DNA of 64,000 bases from Brenneria populi (GCF_036016195.1 NZ_JAYWTM010000001.1:496001-560000); one strand, 5' to 3'. Positions 17,698 through 26,915 are shown, counted from the first letter of the stretch. The notes: generated by a model from the sequence alone, not told the origin. A program made the numbers and translations.

Positions 17698-19416
17698 CTA
17701 CTGCGGCGCGTTTAACGCCTTCGTTTCCCCGACGGCGTCTAATGCCTGAGCCAAAGAGCCGTAAAAACTGAGGCGGCCGTCAATCGGGTGAACATTCGCC
17801 CGCGCCAGGGTTTTCAGCGGTTGGAACGGAATATCGGTGATAATCAGATGCTTCCCTTCCGGCAGCGCGTCGCTGAAACGCAGCAGCGCGTTTAACCCGC
17901 CGGCATCCAGCACCGGAACGGCATCCCACTGCAGGATGATCGTCTGGTACCCCTGACTGCGCTCCATTAAATCGTTGAAGACGCGCTCGGCGGCGGCAAA
18001 GAACAGCGGGCCGTTAACGCGCAGCACCAACTGATTGGGCGCCTGGGTTCCCGGCAGTTCGCTTAGCCTGGTCATCTGCGCGATGCGGCGCATAAACAGC
18101 AGCGACGCCAGTACGATCCCGATGGTGATGGCGACGACCATATCGAACAGCACGGTCAGCGACATGCAGAGCAGCATCACGATAATGTCGTCTTTCGGCG
18201 CATGACGCAGCAGATCGATCACTTTGTGCGCTTCGCTCATATTCCAGGCCACCATCAAGAGCAGCGAGGCCATGGCCGCCAGCGGCAGATAGGAGAGCCA
18301 GGGCGCCAGCACCAGCAACGCCAGCAGCACCAGCAGCGAGTGAACGATGGCCGAAACCGGCGAGGTCGCCCCCGCCCGCACGTTGGCCGCGGAGCGCGCG
18401 ATCGCCGCGGTGGCGGTAATCCCGCCAAAGAACGGGGCGATGATATTGCCGAAGCCCTGGCCGATCAGCTCGGCGTTGGAGTTGTGTTTCTTACCCGTCA
18501 TGCCATCCAGCACCACGGCGCACAGCAAGGACTCAATCGCCCCCAGCACCGCCATCGAAAAGGCCACCGGCAGCAGGGCGGAAATGCTTTGCCAGCTAAG
18601 CTCCATCGCCTGGCCGCCCGGCGCCGCCACATTCCAGGGAAGAACCAGCTGGGGCAGAATGGGCGGAATGCCTTGCCCCTGGGTGCCGTCGGCCAGCAGA
18701 TAGCTGAAACGGGAACCGATGGTGGCGACGTGAATGTCGGCCAATGACAGAAGCGCCATAACGGCAACCCCGGCCAGCAGCGCGGGCAGGTGCCCCGGCA
18801 GGCGAATGCCCAGTTTAGGCCAGCCAATCAGCACCGCCAGCGTGACGATGCCAATCAAGGTATCGCCGATATGCAGCGTGGGCATTGATTGCGCCAAAGC
18901 GACGACCTTGCCGACATAGTGCTCGGGCACCGTTTCCATATGCAGACCGAAAAAGTCTTTGATCTGCATCGTCCCGATGGTAATCGCAATCCCGGAGGTA
19001 AAGCCCAGCGTGACCGACAAAGGGATATATTCGATCAGCCGTCCGAAGCGGCATATCCCCATCAGCAACAGGAATACCCCTGAGAGCAGGCTGGCGATCA
19101 GCAGTCCCGAAAGGCCGTATTGCTGGGAAACCGGATAGAGGATCACCACGAAAGCGGCCGTCGGGCCGGAAACGCTGAAGCGGGAACCGCCGCTGACAGC
19201 AATGATAATCCCGGCGATCGCCGCGGTGTACAGCCCGTATTGCGGAGGGACGCCGCTGGCTATCGCCAGCGCCATGGCGAGGGGAATGGCGATAATGCCA
19301 ACCGTGATGCCGGCGATAATGTCTTGGGTAAGGCGTTGTAATGTATATTTTTCGCGCCAGCACGCGTCAATAAGCGCGCTGAACGGTTTGATGCCGTTAA
19401 TTCCATGCGTTTTCAT
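17698..19416 (-). CDS. dauA: C4-dicarboxylate transporter DauA (SulP family)
   Basis: A 572-residue SulP/SLC26 transporter. The membrane domain (about residues 25-430) carries the family signatures YGLYTAAIAGIIIAVSGGSR and GPTAAFVVIL, and AARSAANVRAGA-like IARSAANVRAGATSPVS. A C-terminal STAS domain (about 450-560) has VPVLDAGGLNALLRF. It matches E. coli DauA (YchM), the aerobic succinate importer at acidic pH, almost throughout. The clear rho-independent terminator downstream and the gap to chaA indicate a single-gene transcript. No good Shine-Dalgarno precedes the ATG. Confidence 0.93.
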   Translation of the reverse strand: MKTHGINGIKPFSALIDACWREKYTLQRLTQDIIAGITVGIIAIPLAMALAIASGVPPQYGLYTAAIAGIIIAVSGGSRFSVSGPTAAFVVILYPVSQQYGLSGLLIASLLSGVFLLLMGICRFGRLIEYIPLSVTLGFTSGIAITIGTMQIKDFFGLHMETVPEHYVGKVVALAQSMPTLHIGDTLIGIVTLAVLIGWPKLGIRLPGHLPALLAGVAVMALLSLADIHVATIGSRFSYLLADGTQGQGIPPILPQLVLPWNVAAPGGQAMELSWQSISALLPVAFSMAVLGAIESLLCAVVLDGMTGKKHNSNAELIGQGFGNIIAPFFGGITATAAIARSAANVRAGATSPVSAIVHSLLVLLALLVLAPWLSYLPLAAMASLLLMVAWNMSEAHKVIDLLRHAPKDDIIVMLLCMSLTVLFDMVVAITIGIVLASLLFMRRIAQMTRLSELPGTQAPNQLVLRVNGPLFFAAAERVFNDLMERSQGYQTIILQWDAVPVLDAGGLNALLRFSDALPEGKHLIITDIPFQPLKTLARANVHPIDGRLSFYGSLAQALDAVGETKALNAPQ

Positions 19417-19548
19417 CTAAGGAAGAACCAATAAAAAAGAAGAACAAAATGGCGGGCCGGCTGGGTCCGTCGTAGATATGCGCTATATACGATACGCCTG
19501 ATGTTCTTAGAAAATCCAGATATACATCAAGAGATGCTTGTTATGGCG

Positions 19549-19576
19549 GCCGGCAATGCACGTATGCAATGCCGGC
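19549..19576 (-). terminator. Hairpin downstream of chaA
   Basis: GCCGGCAATGCA and TGCAATGCCGGC pair around a CGTA loop with one A-A mismatch. It begins 14 bp past the chaA stop. It is probably the chaA terminator, though no long U-run follows. Confidence 0.6.
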
Positions 19577-19589
19577 GCAAGGCAGGGGA

Positions 19590-20690
19590 TTAAAGCATTA
19601 TGGTCATCAGATAGGCGGCGAATAGCGCCAGATGCGCGCTGCCGCTCAGAACGTTGGTTCTACCGGTTGAAAACGTAATATGGCATAGCACCAGCACCGC
19701 CAACATTACCACGATATGCGGCATATCCAGCCCGAAGTTCAGCGTGCGGCCGGTCAGCATGGCGATCACGGTGACGGCGGGCACCGTCAATGAGATTGTC
19801 GCCAGCACGGAGCCGAAAAACAGATTCATCGCCCGCTGCACCTGGTTTTTCAGTACCGCGCGGATCGCGCCTAGGCCTTCGGGCGATAAAATCAGCAAGG
19901 CCACCAGAAAACCGGTAAACTGCGCCGGCGCGTTCATTTCGGTCAGCAGCGCTTCCAGCGGCTGGGAATCCATCTTGGTGACGCTGATGACGGCGACCAG
20001 ATGAATCAGTAACCATATCGTGTGCCACAGGGAACTGTGCGCCGACGGCTTGCCATGGTGCGGATCGTCGCCATCGCCCTCATCTTCATGTTCGTAAACA
20101 AACAGACTTTGGTGCGTCCGAGTCTGAATCAGCAGAAACACGCCGTACATCGCGGCGGAAATCAGCGCCACGATCAGCGCCTGGCCGACGCTGAAATTGC
20201 CTTCGGGCAGGGCGCTGGGGAAAACCAGAACGATCACCGCCAGCGGGAAAATAGCCATCAAATACTGCTTGATGCCGCTCAGGTTAACGTATTGGGTCGC
20301 AAACTTGCGGCCGCCCAGCAGCAGCGCGAAGCCCACCAGACCGCCGGTGACGATGACGATAATAGAGTAGAGCGTATCCCGCATAAGGTCGGGGCCGGCA
20401 TCGCCGGTGGCCATTAGGGCGGAAATCAGGCTGACCTCGAGAATAACCACCGACAGGCTGAGGATCAGTGAGCCATAGGGTTCGCCTAAGCGGTGGGCGA
20501 GCACATCGGCGTGACGGACAACGCTAAAGGCGCTGAACAAAATTCCGGCCAGAGCCAGTAGGTTAATGCCCAAAATGGCGAGGAAGTTTTGCGTATCCGC
20601 CCACAGGAACAGCACGACCAACGCGACGATCGGCAAAATGAGCGAATATTCCTGATGGCGGGTCTTGATTACCTCAGACTGAGACTTCAT
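19590..20690 (-). CDS. chaA: Sodium-potassium/calcium-proton antiporter ChaA
   Basis: A 366-residue cation/proton antiporter of the CaCA superfamily, the same length as E. coli ChaA. About eleven membrane segments are visible, with the family acidic patch in the first half (LGEPYGSLILSLSVVILEVSLIS) and the matching repeat in the second (LILSPEGLGAIRAVLKNQVQRAMNL). A hydrophilic acidic/His-rich loop (EHEDEGDGDDPHHGKPSAHS) separates the halves and is a likely Ca2+-binding loop. It exports Na+, K+ and Ca2+ at alkaline pH. chaB is not seen nearby. Confidence 0.94.
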   Translation of the reverse strand: MKSQSEVIKTRHQEYSLILPIVALVVLFLWADTQNFLAILGINLLALAGILFSAFSVVRHADVLAHRLGEPYGSLILSLSVVILEVSLISALMATGDAGPDLMRDTLYSIIVIVTGGLVGFALLLGGRKFATQYVNLSGIKQYLMAIFPLAVIVLVFPSALPEGNFSVGQALIVALISAAMYGVFLLIQTRTHQSLFVYEHEDEGDGDDPHHGKPSAHSSLWHTIWLLIHLVAVISVTKMDSQPLEALLTEMNAPAQFTGFLVALLILSPEGLGAIRAVLKNQVQRAMNLFFGSVLATISLTVPAVTVIAMLTGRTLNFGLDMPHIVVMLAVLVLCHITFSTGRTNVLSGSAHLALFAAYLMTIML

Positions 20691-21472
20691 TACGGGGGTT
20701 CTCCTTATCCAGCGAAATTATGCGCTATGGCGAAAAGCAAAATGTCATAAAAATGTTATTTTTAGCAGCCAGGTTGCTGAAAAGTAGTTATAACGTAAAA
20801 AGAAGATACAGATTAGCAAATTCTGCGGCTTCTCGCGGTTTTTTTACCAATTTTTACTCTTGGTGAAGATAATTAAATGAATGGGCGGTATTCGTTTGTT
20901 TTCTTTCTATCATAATAATACTAAATATATTTTTTATGACTTAGATTTATGATTATCAACCGCGACATCGGCTTTACAGCGAAGTTTCTTTTTATTTAGG
21001 CCGTTTCATCGCAGATCGCCATTCTGATGGCTATTTGGCTCATTTTTATTGCGGCCGCGCGATAGCGAAGCCGGGCGACGCGGCGGTTGTGTGCGAAATA
21101 CGCCGATACTGCGCTCGGGATGAGCGGCGGAGAGAGGCAAATTAACGCTCCCGCCGTTACCAGTGTAGATTAATTCGCAAAACCCTGGTTGAAACCAACG
21201 CCTTCCCGGTGTTTTTTTCGCTTTACGCCGCTATTTGCGGTTTGTTGGCGGCGTTTTGATCTCCGTTGGGTAGCGGACGCCGGAGATCAATTACCATCAC
21301 GTCCCTCTTAGCGCGGCCGTCCATTTTTTGTGAACGATATCAAATTTGATTGCGGAGCGGAAAATGAATAATCTCATCATTAATGACTGGCGGGCGGCAG
21401 CGTTGGGTTTTAAGGATGGAACGGTAACATGCCTGATGGGCGGTAAATAGAATGGTCCGGGAGTGGTAAGTC
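20691..21472. other. Long divergent intergenic region chaA/chaC
   Basis: About 780 bp with no gene I can support. The left part is AT-rich and should hold the chaA promoter. At 21258-21289 GATCTCCG and CGGAGATC can pair in an 8-bp stem. In E. coli chaB lies near chaA and chaC; I find no chaB reading frame here. A small RNA or 5'-leader regulation of chaA is possible but unproven. Confidence 0.4.
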
Positions 21473-22156
21473 GTGTTGACACGTGATTTTTTGCAAAAAG
21501 CAGACTGTAGAACATCGTTTGGCTGTATTGAAGAAACGTTACTGCTCACGCCGCAGCAGCGCGCGGAATCGTTGGAAAAGACCTTGGCCAGCCGTCCCGA
21601 TCACAGCCCTGTTTGGGTATTCGGCTACGGTTCTCTTATGTGGAATCCGGTTTTTGATGCGGAAGAGGCTTGTTTGGCCACGTTGCACGACTGGCATCGG
21701 GCCTTTTGCCTGCGCCTGACGGCCGGGCGAGGGACGGCGAATCGCCCCGGCCGTATGCTGGCGTTGATACCGGGAGGGAAAACCACCGGGCTGGCTTTTC
21801 GTTTATCTGAATCTTCGCTGCGCGAAGATTTGGAGCTGTTGTGGAAGCGGGAAATGCTGACGGGATGCTATCGCCCCGGTTGGTTTACGCTGCAGCAGCA
21901 TAATGGTGACAGCGTCACTGCATTGGCGTTTGTTTCCGCCCGCAGTCATCCGCTTGTTGAACAAGATACCTGCATTCAGCAGGTGGCTCCGCTTATCGCC
22001 CAGGCCAGCGGCCCGCTGGGAACCAACGCGCAGTATCTGTTCGCGCTCGAACGCGAATTGAAAAATTACGGCATGGAGGATGATGAGCTGAGCGAACTGG
22101 CTCGACAGGTTCGTGTGCTACAACAGGCGGCGGACGGGAAGGAAGATCCGCGTTAA
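21473..22156 (+). CDS. chaC: Glutathione-specific gamma-glutamylcyclotransferase ChaC
   Basis: A 227-residue ChaC-family enzyme that cleaves glutathione to 5-oxoproline and Cys-Gly. The substrate-binding VFGYGSLMWNP motif is at about residues 49-59, and the catalytic Glu lies in ELLWKREMLTGCY (about 121-133). GPLGTNAQYLFALE near the end is typical. Length and sequence are close to E. coli ChaC (231). The start is GTG at 21473 (VLTRDFLQKADC matches the E. coli N-terminus). Monocistronic, convergent with the DUF481 gene. Confidence 0.93.
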   Translation: MLTRDFLQKADCRTSFGCIEETLLLTPQQRAESLEKTLASRPDHSPVWVFGYGSLMWNPVFDAEEACLATLHDWHRAFCLRLTAGRGTANRPGRMLALIPGGKTTGLAFRLSESSLREDLELLWKREMLTGCYRPGWFTLQQHNGDSVTALAFVSARSHPLVEQDTCIQQVAPLIAQASGPLGTNAQYLFALERELKNYGMEDDELSELARQVRVLQQAADGKEDPR

Positions 22157-22174
22157 AAAACGCCGCATGCAAAT

Positions 22175-22218
22175 AAAAAAGTCAGCGAACGCCATACGTA
22201 TGCATGAGGTCCGCTGAC
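22175..22218 (-). terminator. Rho-independent terminator of the DUF481 gene
   Basis: On the minus strand GTCAGCGG and CGCTGAC form a stem followed by a run of six U residues, 26 bp past the stop at 22244. Read on the plus strand it may also stop chaC transcripts. Confidence 0.75.
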
Positions 22219-22243
22219 CGTAGCCCAAACTGCGCGCGGCGAA

Positions 22244-23293
22244 TTACCAGCCGACGCCCACGCCCATGGTGTAGAGCGTATCGTTGACATTACCCTGATC
22301 GCTTTCGATGCGGGTGCGCGATACTTTCATGCTCAGGGACGACCAGTCGGTCAGCTTAAAGCGCAGCCCGGCGTCCGCTTTCAGATAAAACGGCGCCGTG
22401 GCGTCGAAAGAGCGCCCCAGTTCGCCGCCGGTGAAGGCCTGCACGTTTTTACCGAACAGGTAGCGGTTGTAATCCCATTTGACGCCGCCGGAGTAGAAGT
22501 TATCTTCCCCTTCCGCCTGATCCTGATAAACGTAAGTCTGGGAGCTGACCAGCGAGGTCAGCGAGAACGCGCCGAGATCGTTATCCCAGAACTGATAACC
22601 GGGGCCGAGACCCACTGAGCGGTTGATTTTAATGCTTTCGATCCAGTCGCGTTTGTACTGATAACGCCCCTGCCAGAACCAATGCTCATCCAGGAACTTA
22701 TCCAGCGCGTATTCGCCGGCGACGTTCTTGGTGCTCTCCACGTTGTCTTCTTTGGCCAGGTGGTAGCTGCCGTCAACGTTATGCCGCCAGGTTCCGTGCC
22801 GGGCCTGCGTGCTGAGGGTGGCGTCGTAGTTATCCGTGGTCGTCGAACTCTTCTTATGCGACATTCCCGCATCGATGTTGCCTTTCCAGGATAAATCCGT
22901 GACCAACGGTTTCTGCGCGACGATGGAGGTGATTTCCGAGAGCTGAAGCGTTTTCGGCCCGTTAGCATCGCTGGAGATCGACGGCGTGGCGAGAATCGCG
23001 CGATTTTCCCCGGCTTTAATCACCGGGTAGAGCTCGCCTTCTTTATAACGTTCGCCCTGAATAACCAGACCGTGGTCGGTTTCAAAGGTTTTAACCTTGT
23101 CCCACGAAACGGATATTGAGCCGGCATAATCGGTGGTAATAAACAACTTACCGCTGTCGAGCAGGGTGATTTTGCCACTGATCTGGTCGCCGTTGGTGAG
23201 CCAAATCGTGTCGGCCCGGCTTTGGGTAATGCCTGCGCCAGCAAGGGCGATAACCAGACTCAGGGAGGATATTGCGTGTTTGGATAGTGTCAT
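22244..23293 (-). CDS. DUF481 outer-membrane beta-barrel protein (YdiY-like)
   Basis: A 349-residue exported protein. A signal peptide (cleavage near SRA at about residue 27) is followed by a small domain with IWLTNGDQISGKITLLDSG, the Sm-like motif often found in front of DUF481 barrels. From about residue 130 alternating aromatic/polar strands lead to a C-terminal strand ending in GVGVGW, as in outer-membrane barrels. E. coli YdiY is related but shorter (252). Function is unknown; an acid link has been reported for YdiY. The long size comes mainly from the N-terminal domain. Confidence 0.85.
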   Translation of the reverse strand: MTLSKHAISSLSLVIALAGAGITQSRADTIWLTNGDQISGKITLLDSGKLFITTDYAGSISVSWDKVKTFETDHGLVIQGERYKEGELYPVIKAGENRAILATPSISSDANGPKTLQLSEITSIVAQKPLVTDLSWKGNIDAGMSHKKSSTTTDNYDATLSTQARHGTWRHNVDGSYHLAKEDNVESTKNVAGEYALDKFLDEHWFWQGRYQYKRDWIESIKINRSVGLGPGYQFWDNDLGAFSLTSLVSSQTYVYQDQAEGEDNFYSGGVKWDYNRYLFGKNVQAFTGGELGRSFDATAPFYLKADAGLRFKLTDWSSLSMKVSRTRIESDQGNVNDTLYTMGVGVGW

Positions 23294-23469
23294 TTTGCCA
23301 GATAAACAGTAGTGACAAGTGTTGAAAGACGCCGTGTAAGGCGTACGGCCGATAAATCATGAACCGGTTCAGCCCGGAGGGAAGACATTAACAGGAATCG
23401 AAAAGATGCTCTAGCCTAAAACGCCGATTGATTAGAATGTAAATAGTTATAAAAGATGCGATTGATTAT

Positions 23470-23516
23470 TAACGGCTATAACGCGAAGTCCGTCACACTT
23501 CACATTATAGCCGTTA
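23470..23516 (-). terminator. Large hairpin downstream of the acyltransferase gene
   Basis: TAACGGCTATAA (23470-23481) and TTATAGCCGTTA (23505-23516) form a perfect 12-bp stem, and GAAGT with ACTTC extends the fold inside the loop. It lies between the acyltransferase stop and the DUF481 start, both minus-strand genes. There is no clean U-run, so it may be a terminator or a transcript-stabilising structure. Confidence 0.6.
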
Positions 23517-23554
23517 GCCGCGCTAGGCCGCGCTAGGCCGCGCTAGGCCGCGCT
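23517..23554. repeat. 10-bp tandem repeat across the acyltransferase stop codon
   Basis: GCCGCGCTAG occurs three times in direct succession (23517-23546), followed by a partial fourth copy. The acyltransferase stop codon lies in the last full unit. It abuts the large hairpin. Confidence 0.9.
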
Positions 23555-24829
23555 CTGTGAGCGGGACGACAAATCGCGATTCAGATAGCGATTCGTCAGG
23601 AACTGGCGAACGCGGAATACGATTTGCTCTTGGAATAGTACGCACAGCGCCACGGAAGAGAACAGGTAAATAATATAGCCCGTTATCGATAGCTGTACCT
23701 GCCCGGCGGCGGCGATGCAGCTATCCCAATCGCTGAAGCACGCCAACGGATTGCCGCGCACCAGTTGCTCAATCGTGCGGAATAAATTAAACAGCGGCAC
23801 GTGCAGCGCGAAGATGGATAACGACGCGGCGCCCAGGCGCGGCGACCAGTGCCGCAGCCATTCGCTGTCGGGCGTTTTGGCCAGCGCGCAAAGACAGACT
23901 AACGCCACCTGCGCCGGCAGCAGCAATCCGTTATGCAGCAGGTAGTACCAGAACGCAGCGCCTTTGGTAAACAGCCAGGTCGCGACAATAAAACTGACGA
24001 TGATAAACAAAGTCACGCCATAGCGCTGTCCCGCGGTCAACGGGCCGGATCGCCGTTGGCGATAGCGCCGGAATAGGGCGTAACCGAGAATACCGGCCAA
24101 AAACTCAGGCAGGCGGAAGAGCGGCCCGCGCTGCAGCAGTCCGGTATAGGGCATGCCATACTGTTGTTGCCAGATCACCCAGGCCGGCGGCAGCAGATAC
24201 AGCGCGAAAATCACGCCCATCCATAGCCAGGGATGGCGGCTATTCAGCAAGCGCGGCGCCAGCAGCGGAAAGGTCAGGTAGAAAAAGAACAGGGTGGAGA
24301 GCGACCACAGCGGGGCGTTGAACGTCAGGAAGTAGGGGTTCCACGCCTGTAACATCAACAGCTGCAGCAGACCGTTAAACGCCAACTGGGCGTTGGTCAT
24401 ATAGTGGCGCAACGTTTGCGGATCGACATTCGGCTCGTTGGTGTCGTAAATCACAAAGCGGGCGCTGGCGACCTGCCCCTCCGGCGGTACGGCGAGCCAC
24501 TGCATCAAGGAAACAACGGCGATGGACGCCGCTAGCGCGATAATATGGATCGGGTAGAGATTGAAGAAGCGCTTGGCCCAGAAGCGGCGCGCGGGTTCGC
24601 GCAAGCGTCCGTCTTTGATATAGACGTGCGCCAGTAAGAAACCAGACAGAATAAAAAACGTACTGGTGGCAAAAAATCCCATACTGGTGAGCTCATCCAA
24701 AAACGGCACGCGCGCGCGCTGCGGATAAGTGTGCACCGTATGGTAAATCATCACATAGCAGCCAAGCAAAAACCGCAGCCATTCCAGCCCGATAAAGCGT
24801 TCTTTGCTGACTTTACTGACTTCCTTCAT
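23543..24829 (-). CDS. Acyltransferase 3 family membrane protein (OafA/OpgC-like)
   Basis: A 428-residue polytopic inner-membrane protein of the acyltransferase 3 family. LEWLRFLLGCYVMIYHTVH (about residues 15-33) carries the conserved catalytic-type His. FFATSTFFILSGFLLAHVY (about 52-70) and the R(x)10R-like FWAKRFFNLYPIHII follow, and about ten membrane helices are evident. Members move acetyl or succinyl groups onto surface glycans (O-antigen, glucans, exopolysaccharide). The acceptor here is unknown and there are no glycan genes next to it. The C-terminus ends in the tandem repeat that includes the stop codon. Confidence 0.85.
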   Translation of the reverse strand: MKEVSKVSKERFIGLEWLRFLLGCYVMIYHTVHTYPQRARVPFLDELTSMGFFATSTFFILSGFLLAHVYIKDGRLREPARRFWAKRFFNLYPIHIIALAASIAVVSLMQWLAVPPEGQVASARFVIYDTNEPNVDPQTLRHYMTNAQLAFNGLLQLLMLQAWNPYFLTFNAPLWSLSTLFFFYLTFPLLAPRLLNSRHPWLWMGVIFALYLLPPAWVIWQQQYGMPYTGLLQRGPLFRLPEFLAGILGYALFRRYRQRRSGPLTAGQRYGVTLFIIVSFIVATWLFTKGAAFWYYLLHNGLLLPAQVALVCLCALAKTPDSEWLRHWSPRLGAASLSIFALHVPLFNLFRTIEQLVRGNPLACFSDWDSCIAAAGQVQLSITGYIIYLFSSVALCVLFQEQIVFRVRQFLTNRYLNRDLSSRSQSAA

Positions 24830-25222
24830 GGGGTTCCTCAGTCATCAATCCTGTTGAAACAGCGGGAAAGCGCTGTAATAAACAGTTTAGCCGAGGGGCA
24901 TATGCCGTCAGTTAGGATTACTTCTATAATCAATTATAAATCATCACTTCGTTTAGGAAACGTTTACAATTGCATGACGGTTTATTGATGGACCGGCCAT
25001 AGTCGATAATGTAATCAAACAGTTAGCTAAACGCCTTTCGTTTCCCCTCGCGCGATAATTCTTGTCTATACTTACTACCGCGTTTCATCTGCAGCAATAT
25101 TTGTAGATATGCCCGGCTCGAAAGATGAAGGGTATAAACGCATCATGGAACGACAAAAAACACGGTTTGCCGTGAGCCGACGGGGGACGAGTATCCGTCC
25201 TTCTCAAAAAAGCGAGGTTAGT
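24830..25222. other. Divergent intergenic region
   Basis: About 390 bp between the acyltransferase and the GlsB-like gene. It is AT-rich around 24900-25000 and should hold both promoters. No gene or named site recognised. Upstream in-frame extension of the GlsB-like gene is open but has no homology-like features. Confidence 0.4.
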
Positions 25223-25471
25223 ATGGGAATTATCTCCTGGGTTGTTTTTGGATTGATTGCAGGTATTTTGGCTAAATGGATCATGCCGGGTAAAGACGGA
25301 GGGGGTTTTATCCTGACGGTGGTGCTGGGGATCGTGGGCGCCGTGGTCGGGGGATATATCAGTACGTTCTTTGGTTTCGGCCGGGTCGACGGTTTCAACT
25401 TCGGCAGCTTTATCGTTGCGGTGATCGGCGCCATCGTGGTGCTGTGGATCTACCGTAAAATCCGCAGCTAA
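25223..25471 (+). CDS. GlsB/YeaQ/YmgE family stress membrane protein
   Basis: An 82-residue, three-helix membrane protein with the family signature MGIISWVVFGLIAGILAKW, MPGKDGGG and the glycine-rich LGIVGAVVGGYIS, ending in a short basic tail (YRKIRS). Members such as YeaQ and YmgE are transglycosylase-associated, stress-induced proteins of unknown mechanism. The start is the ATG of MGIIS, preceded by CGAGGTTAG. The 38 extra residues of a longer frame are hydrophilic and not family-like. Confidence 0.9.
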   Translation: MGIISWVVFGLIAGILAKWIMPGKDGGGFILTVVLGIVGAVVGGYISTFFGFGRVDGFNFGSFIVAVIGAIVVLWIYRKIRS

Positions 25472-25488
25472 GCCCACGTCTTCCCAAG

Positions 25489-25536
25489 CCGATAAGCGGC
25501 TTGTCAGCAAACTCCCGCACGCCGTATCGGCGTGCG
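25489..25536. terminator. Convergent terminator hairpins
   Basis: Two hairpins lie between convergent genes. AAGCCG/CGGCTT is followed by CGCACGCCG (25516-25524) and CGGCGTGCG (25528-25536), a perfect 9-bp stem with a TAT loop. The second is the stronger. U-runs are weak on both sides. Confidence 0.6.
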
Positions 25537-25609
25537 TTCATCAGAGCGTTGAAAATCTGCCATCCCTATCGCCGCGCGATAAGCTCGCGTTTTTCTTCCG
25601 CCACTATTC

Positions 25610-26704
25610 CTAATGCGTTTTTACCACATCCAGCGCGCGCAGATGTTCCGGGCGCCAGGATAGCGTCACTTCGGCGCCGGCTTGCCAATGAGGCTGAATT
25701 TCGCTGGCGGGCAGCTTCACCATAAATTGCGGCTGACCGGCGACTTCGGTCATCATGCGCACGTGATCGCCCAGATAAATGAACTGTTGGATGCGCGCCT
25801 TGACCTGTTGAACGCCGGCGCCGGGGTTTTCTTCATTAATACGGATGCGTTCCGGCCGAATGCATAGCGTAATCTTTTTCCCCGGCGAACTCGGGCGTAC
25901 CTTAAGCGCCTGGAGCTGGGTGCCGTCATCCAGCGTCGCGCGGTAGAAGTTGCCTTCCGCGCCGGACTGGGTGGCGATCAGCGTATTGTTTTCCCCGATA
26001 AACTGCGCCACAAAGGCGTTTTCCGGTTTTTCATAAATATCGCTCGGGCTATCCATCTGCTGAATGACGCCGTCGTTGAATACCGCCACCCGGTTGGACA
26101 TGGTCATCGCTTCGCTCTGATCGTGGGTGACATAAACCACGGTTAACTCCAGCGATTCATGCAGTTCTTTGATCTCCAACTGCATATGTTCGCGCAGCTG
26201 TTTGTCCAATGCGCCCAGCGGCTCATCCATCAGCACTAATTTGGGTTCGAACACCAGCGCGCGCGCCAGCGCGACGCGCTGCTGCTGCCCGCCGGACATT
26301 TGCGCCGGATAGCGATCGGCCAGATTGGTCAGCTTGACGCGATCCAATACGCGGTCGACTTTCTCTTTAATGTCAGCCTTGTTCAAGCGCCGGATCGACA
26401 GCGGAAACGCCAGGTTTTCGGCCACGGTCATATGGGGAAACAGCGCATAGTTCTGAAAGACCATGCCGATGCCGCGCTGGTGCGGCGGCAGGTGGTGCAG
26501 TGGCGTATCATGCAGAAAGATTTCGCCCTGCGTCGGGGTTTCGAACCCGGCAAGCATCATCAGACTGGTTGTTTTGCCGGAGCCGGAAGGGCCGAGCAGG
26601 GTGAGAAATTCGCCTTCCTTAATATCCAGGTTCAGGTTTTTTACCACCAGGCGATCGCCGTCGTAGGTCTTCTGAATATTTTTGAAACTGACATAGGTTC
26701 TCAT
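25610..26704 (-). CDS. PotA-like ABC transporter ATPase (polyamine/GABA type)
   Basis: A 364-residue ATP-binding subunit of the spermidine/putrescine class. Walker A GPSGSGKT is near residue 38-45, the Q loop is in GMVFQNYALFPHM, the signature is MSGGQQQRVALARAL and Walker B is LVLMDEPLGALD. A C-terminal TOBE domain (about 280-360) is present. Its permeases and binding protein are 5-9 kb away at 31595-34984, separated by the MocR gene and gabTD. A strong sigma-54 promoter with paired NtrC-type sites lies directly upstream, matching the promoter of the binding-protein operon. This supports the idea that the two halves form one transporter. Confidence 0.88.
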   Translation of the reverse strand: MRTYVSFKNIQKTYDGDRLVVKNLNLDIKEGEFLTLLGPSGSGKTTSLMMLAGFETPTQGEIFLHDTPLHHLPPHQRGIGMVFQNYALFPHMTVAENLAFPLSIRRLNKADIKEKVDRVLDRVKLTNLADRYPAQMSGGQQQRVALARALVFEPKLVLMDEPLGALDKQLREHMQLEIKELHESLELTVVYVTHDQSEAMTMSNRVAVFNDGVIQQMDSPSDIYEKPENAFVAQFIGENNTLIATQSGAEGNFYRATLDDGTQLQALKVRPSSPGKKITLCIRPERIRINEENPGAGVQQVKARIQQFIYLGDHVRMMTEVAGQPQFMVKLPASEIQPHWQAGAEVTLSWRPEHLRALDVVKTH

Positions 26705-26743
26705 TATTCCATTTCTCGCTGTAACGTATCTGAATCTAACGCA

Positions 26744-26759
26744 TGCACAAATCGTGCCT
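26744..26759 (-). promoter_or_regulatory. Sigma-54 promoter of the PotA-like ATPase gene
   Basis: On the minus strand AGGCACGATTTGTGCA fits the -24/-12 consensus: GG and GC are separated by exactly 10 bp, and GGCACG is perfect. The expected start site is near 26733, about 29 nt before the ATG. Confidence 0.8.
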
Positions 26760-26825
26760 GTTTAGTTAATTCGAGAACGGCGAATGAGTTAAAACCGCGA
26801 AGGCCAAAAAACGCTTAGCGGCATT

Positions 26826-26872
26826 GCGCCATTATGGTGATGCGCCTTAGTGGATAAGCACCGTTATGGTGC
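26826..26872. promoter_or_regulatory. Paired NtrC-type enhancer sites (ATPase gene)
   Basis: GCACCGTTATGGTGC (26858-26872) is a perfect NtrC palindrome of the GCACC-N5-GGTGC type. GCGCCATTATGGTGA (26826-26840) is a weaker copy. Their centres are 32 bp apart, the spacing of the strong NtrC pair at E. coli glnA, and they fall about 100 and 132 bp upstream of the predicted start. Confidence 0.82.
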
Positions 26873-26915
26873 GCGAGGCGGGGGCGGTCAAGCGCCTCTA
26901 TTGACGGATATTTGC

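Noticed and set aside
23517..23554. CRISPR-like repeats
   Set aside because: The units are 10 bp in direct contact with no spacers; a simple tandem repeat.
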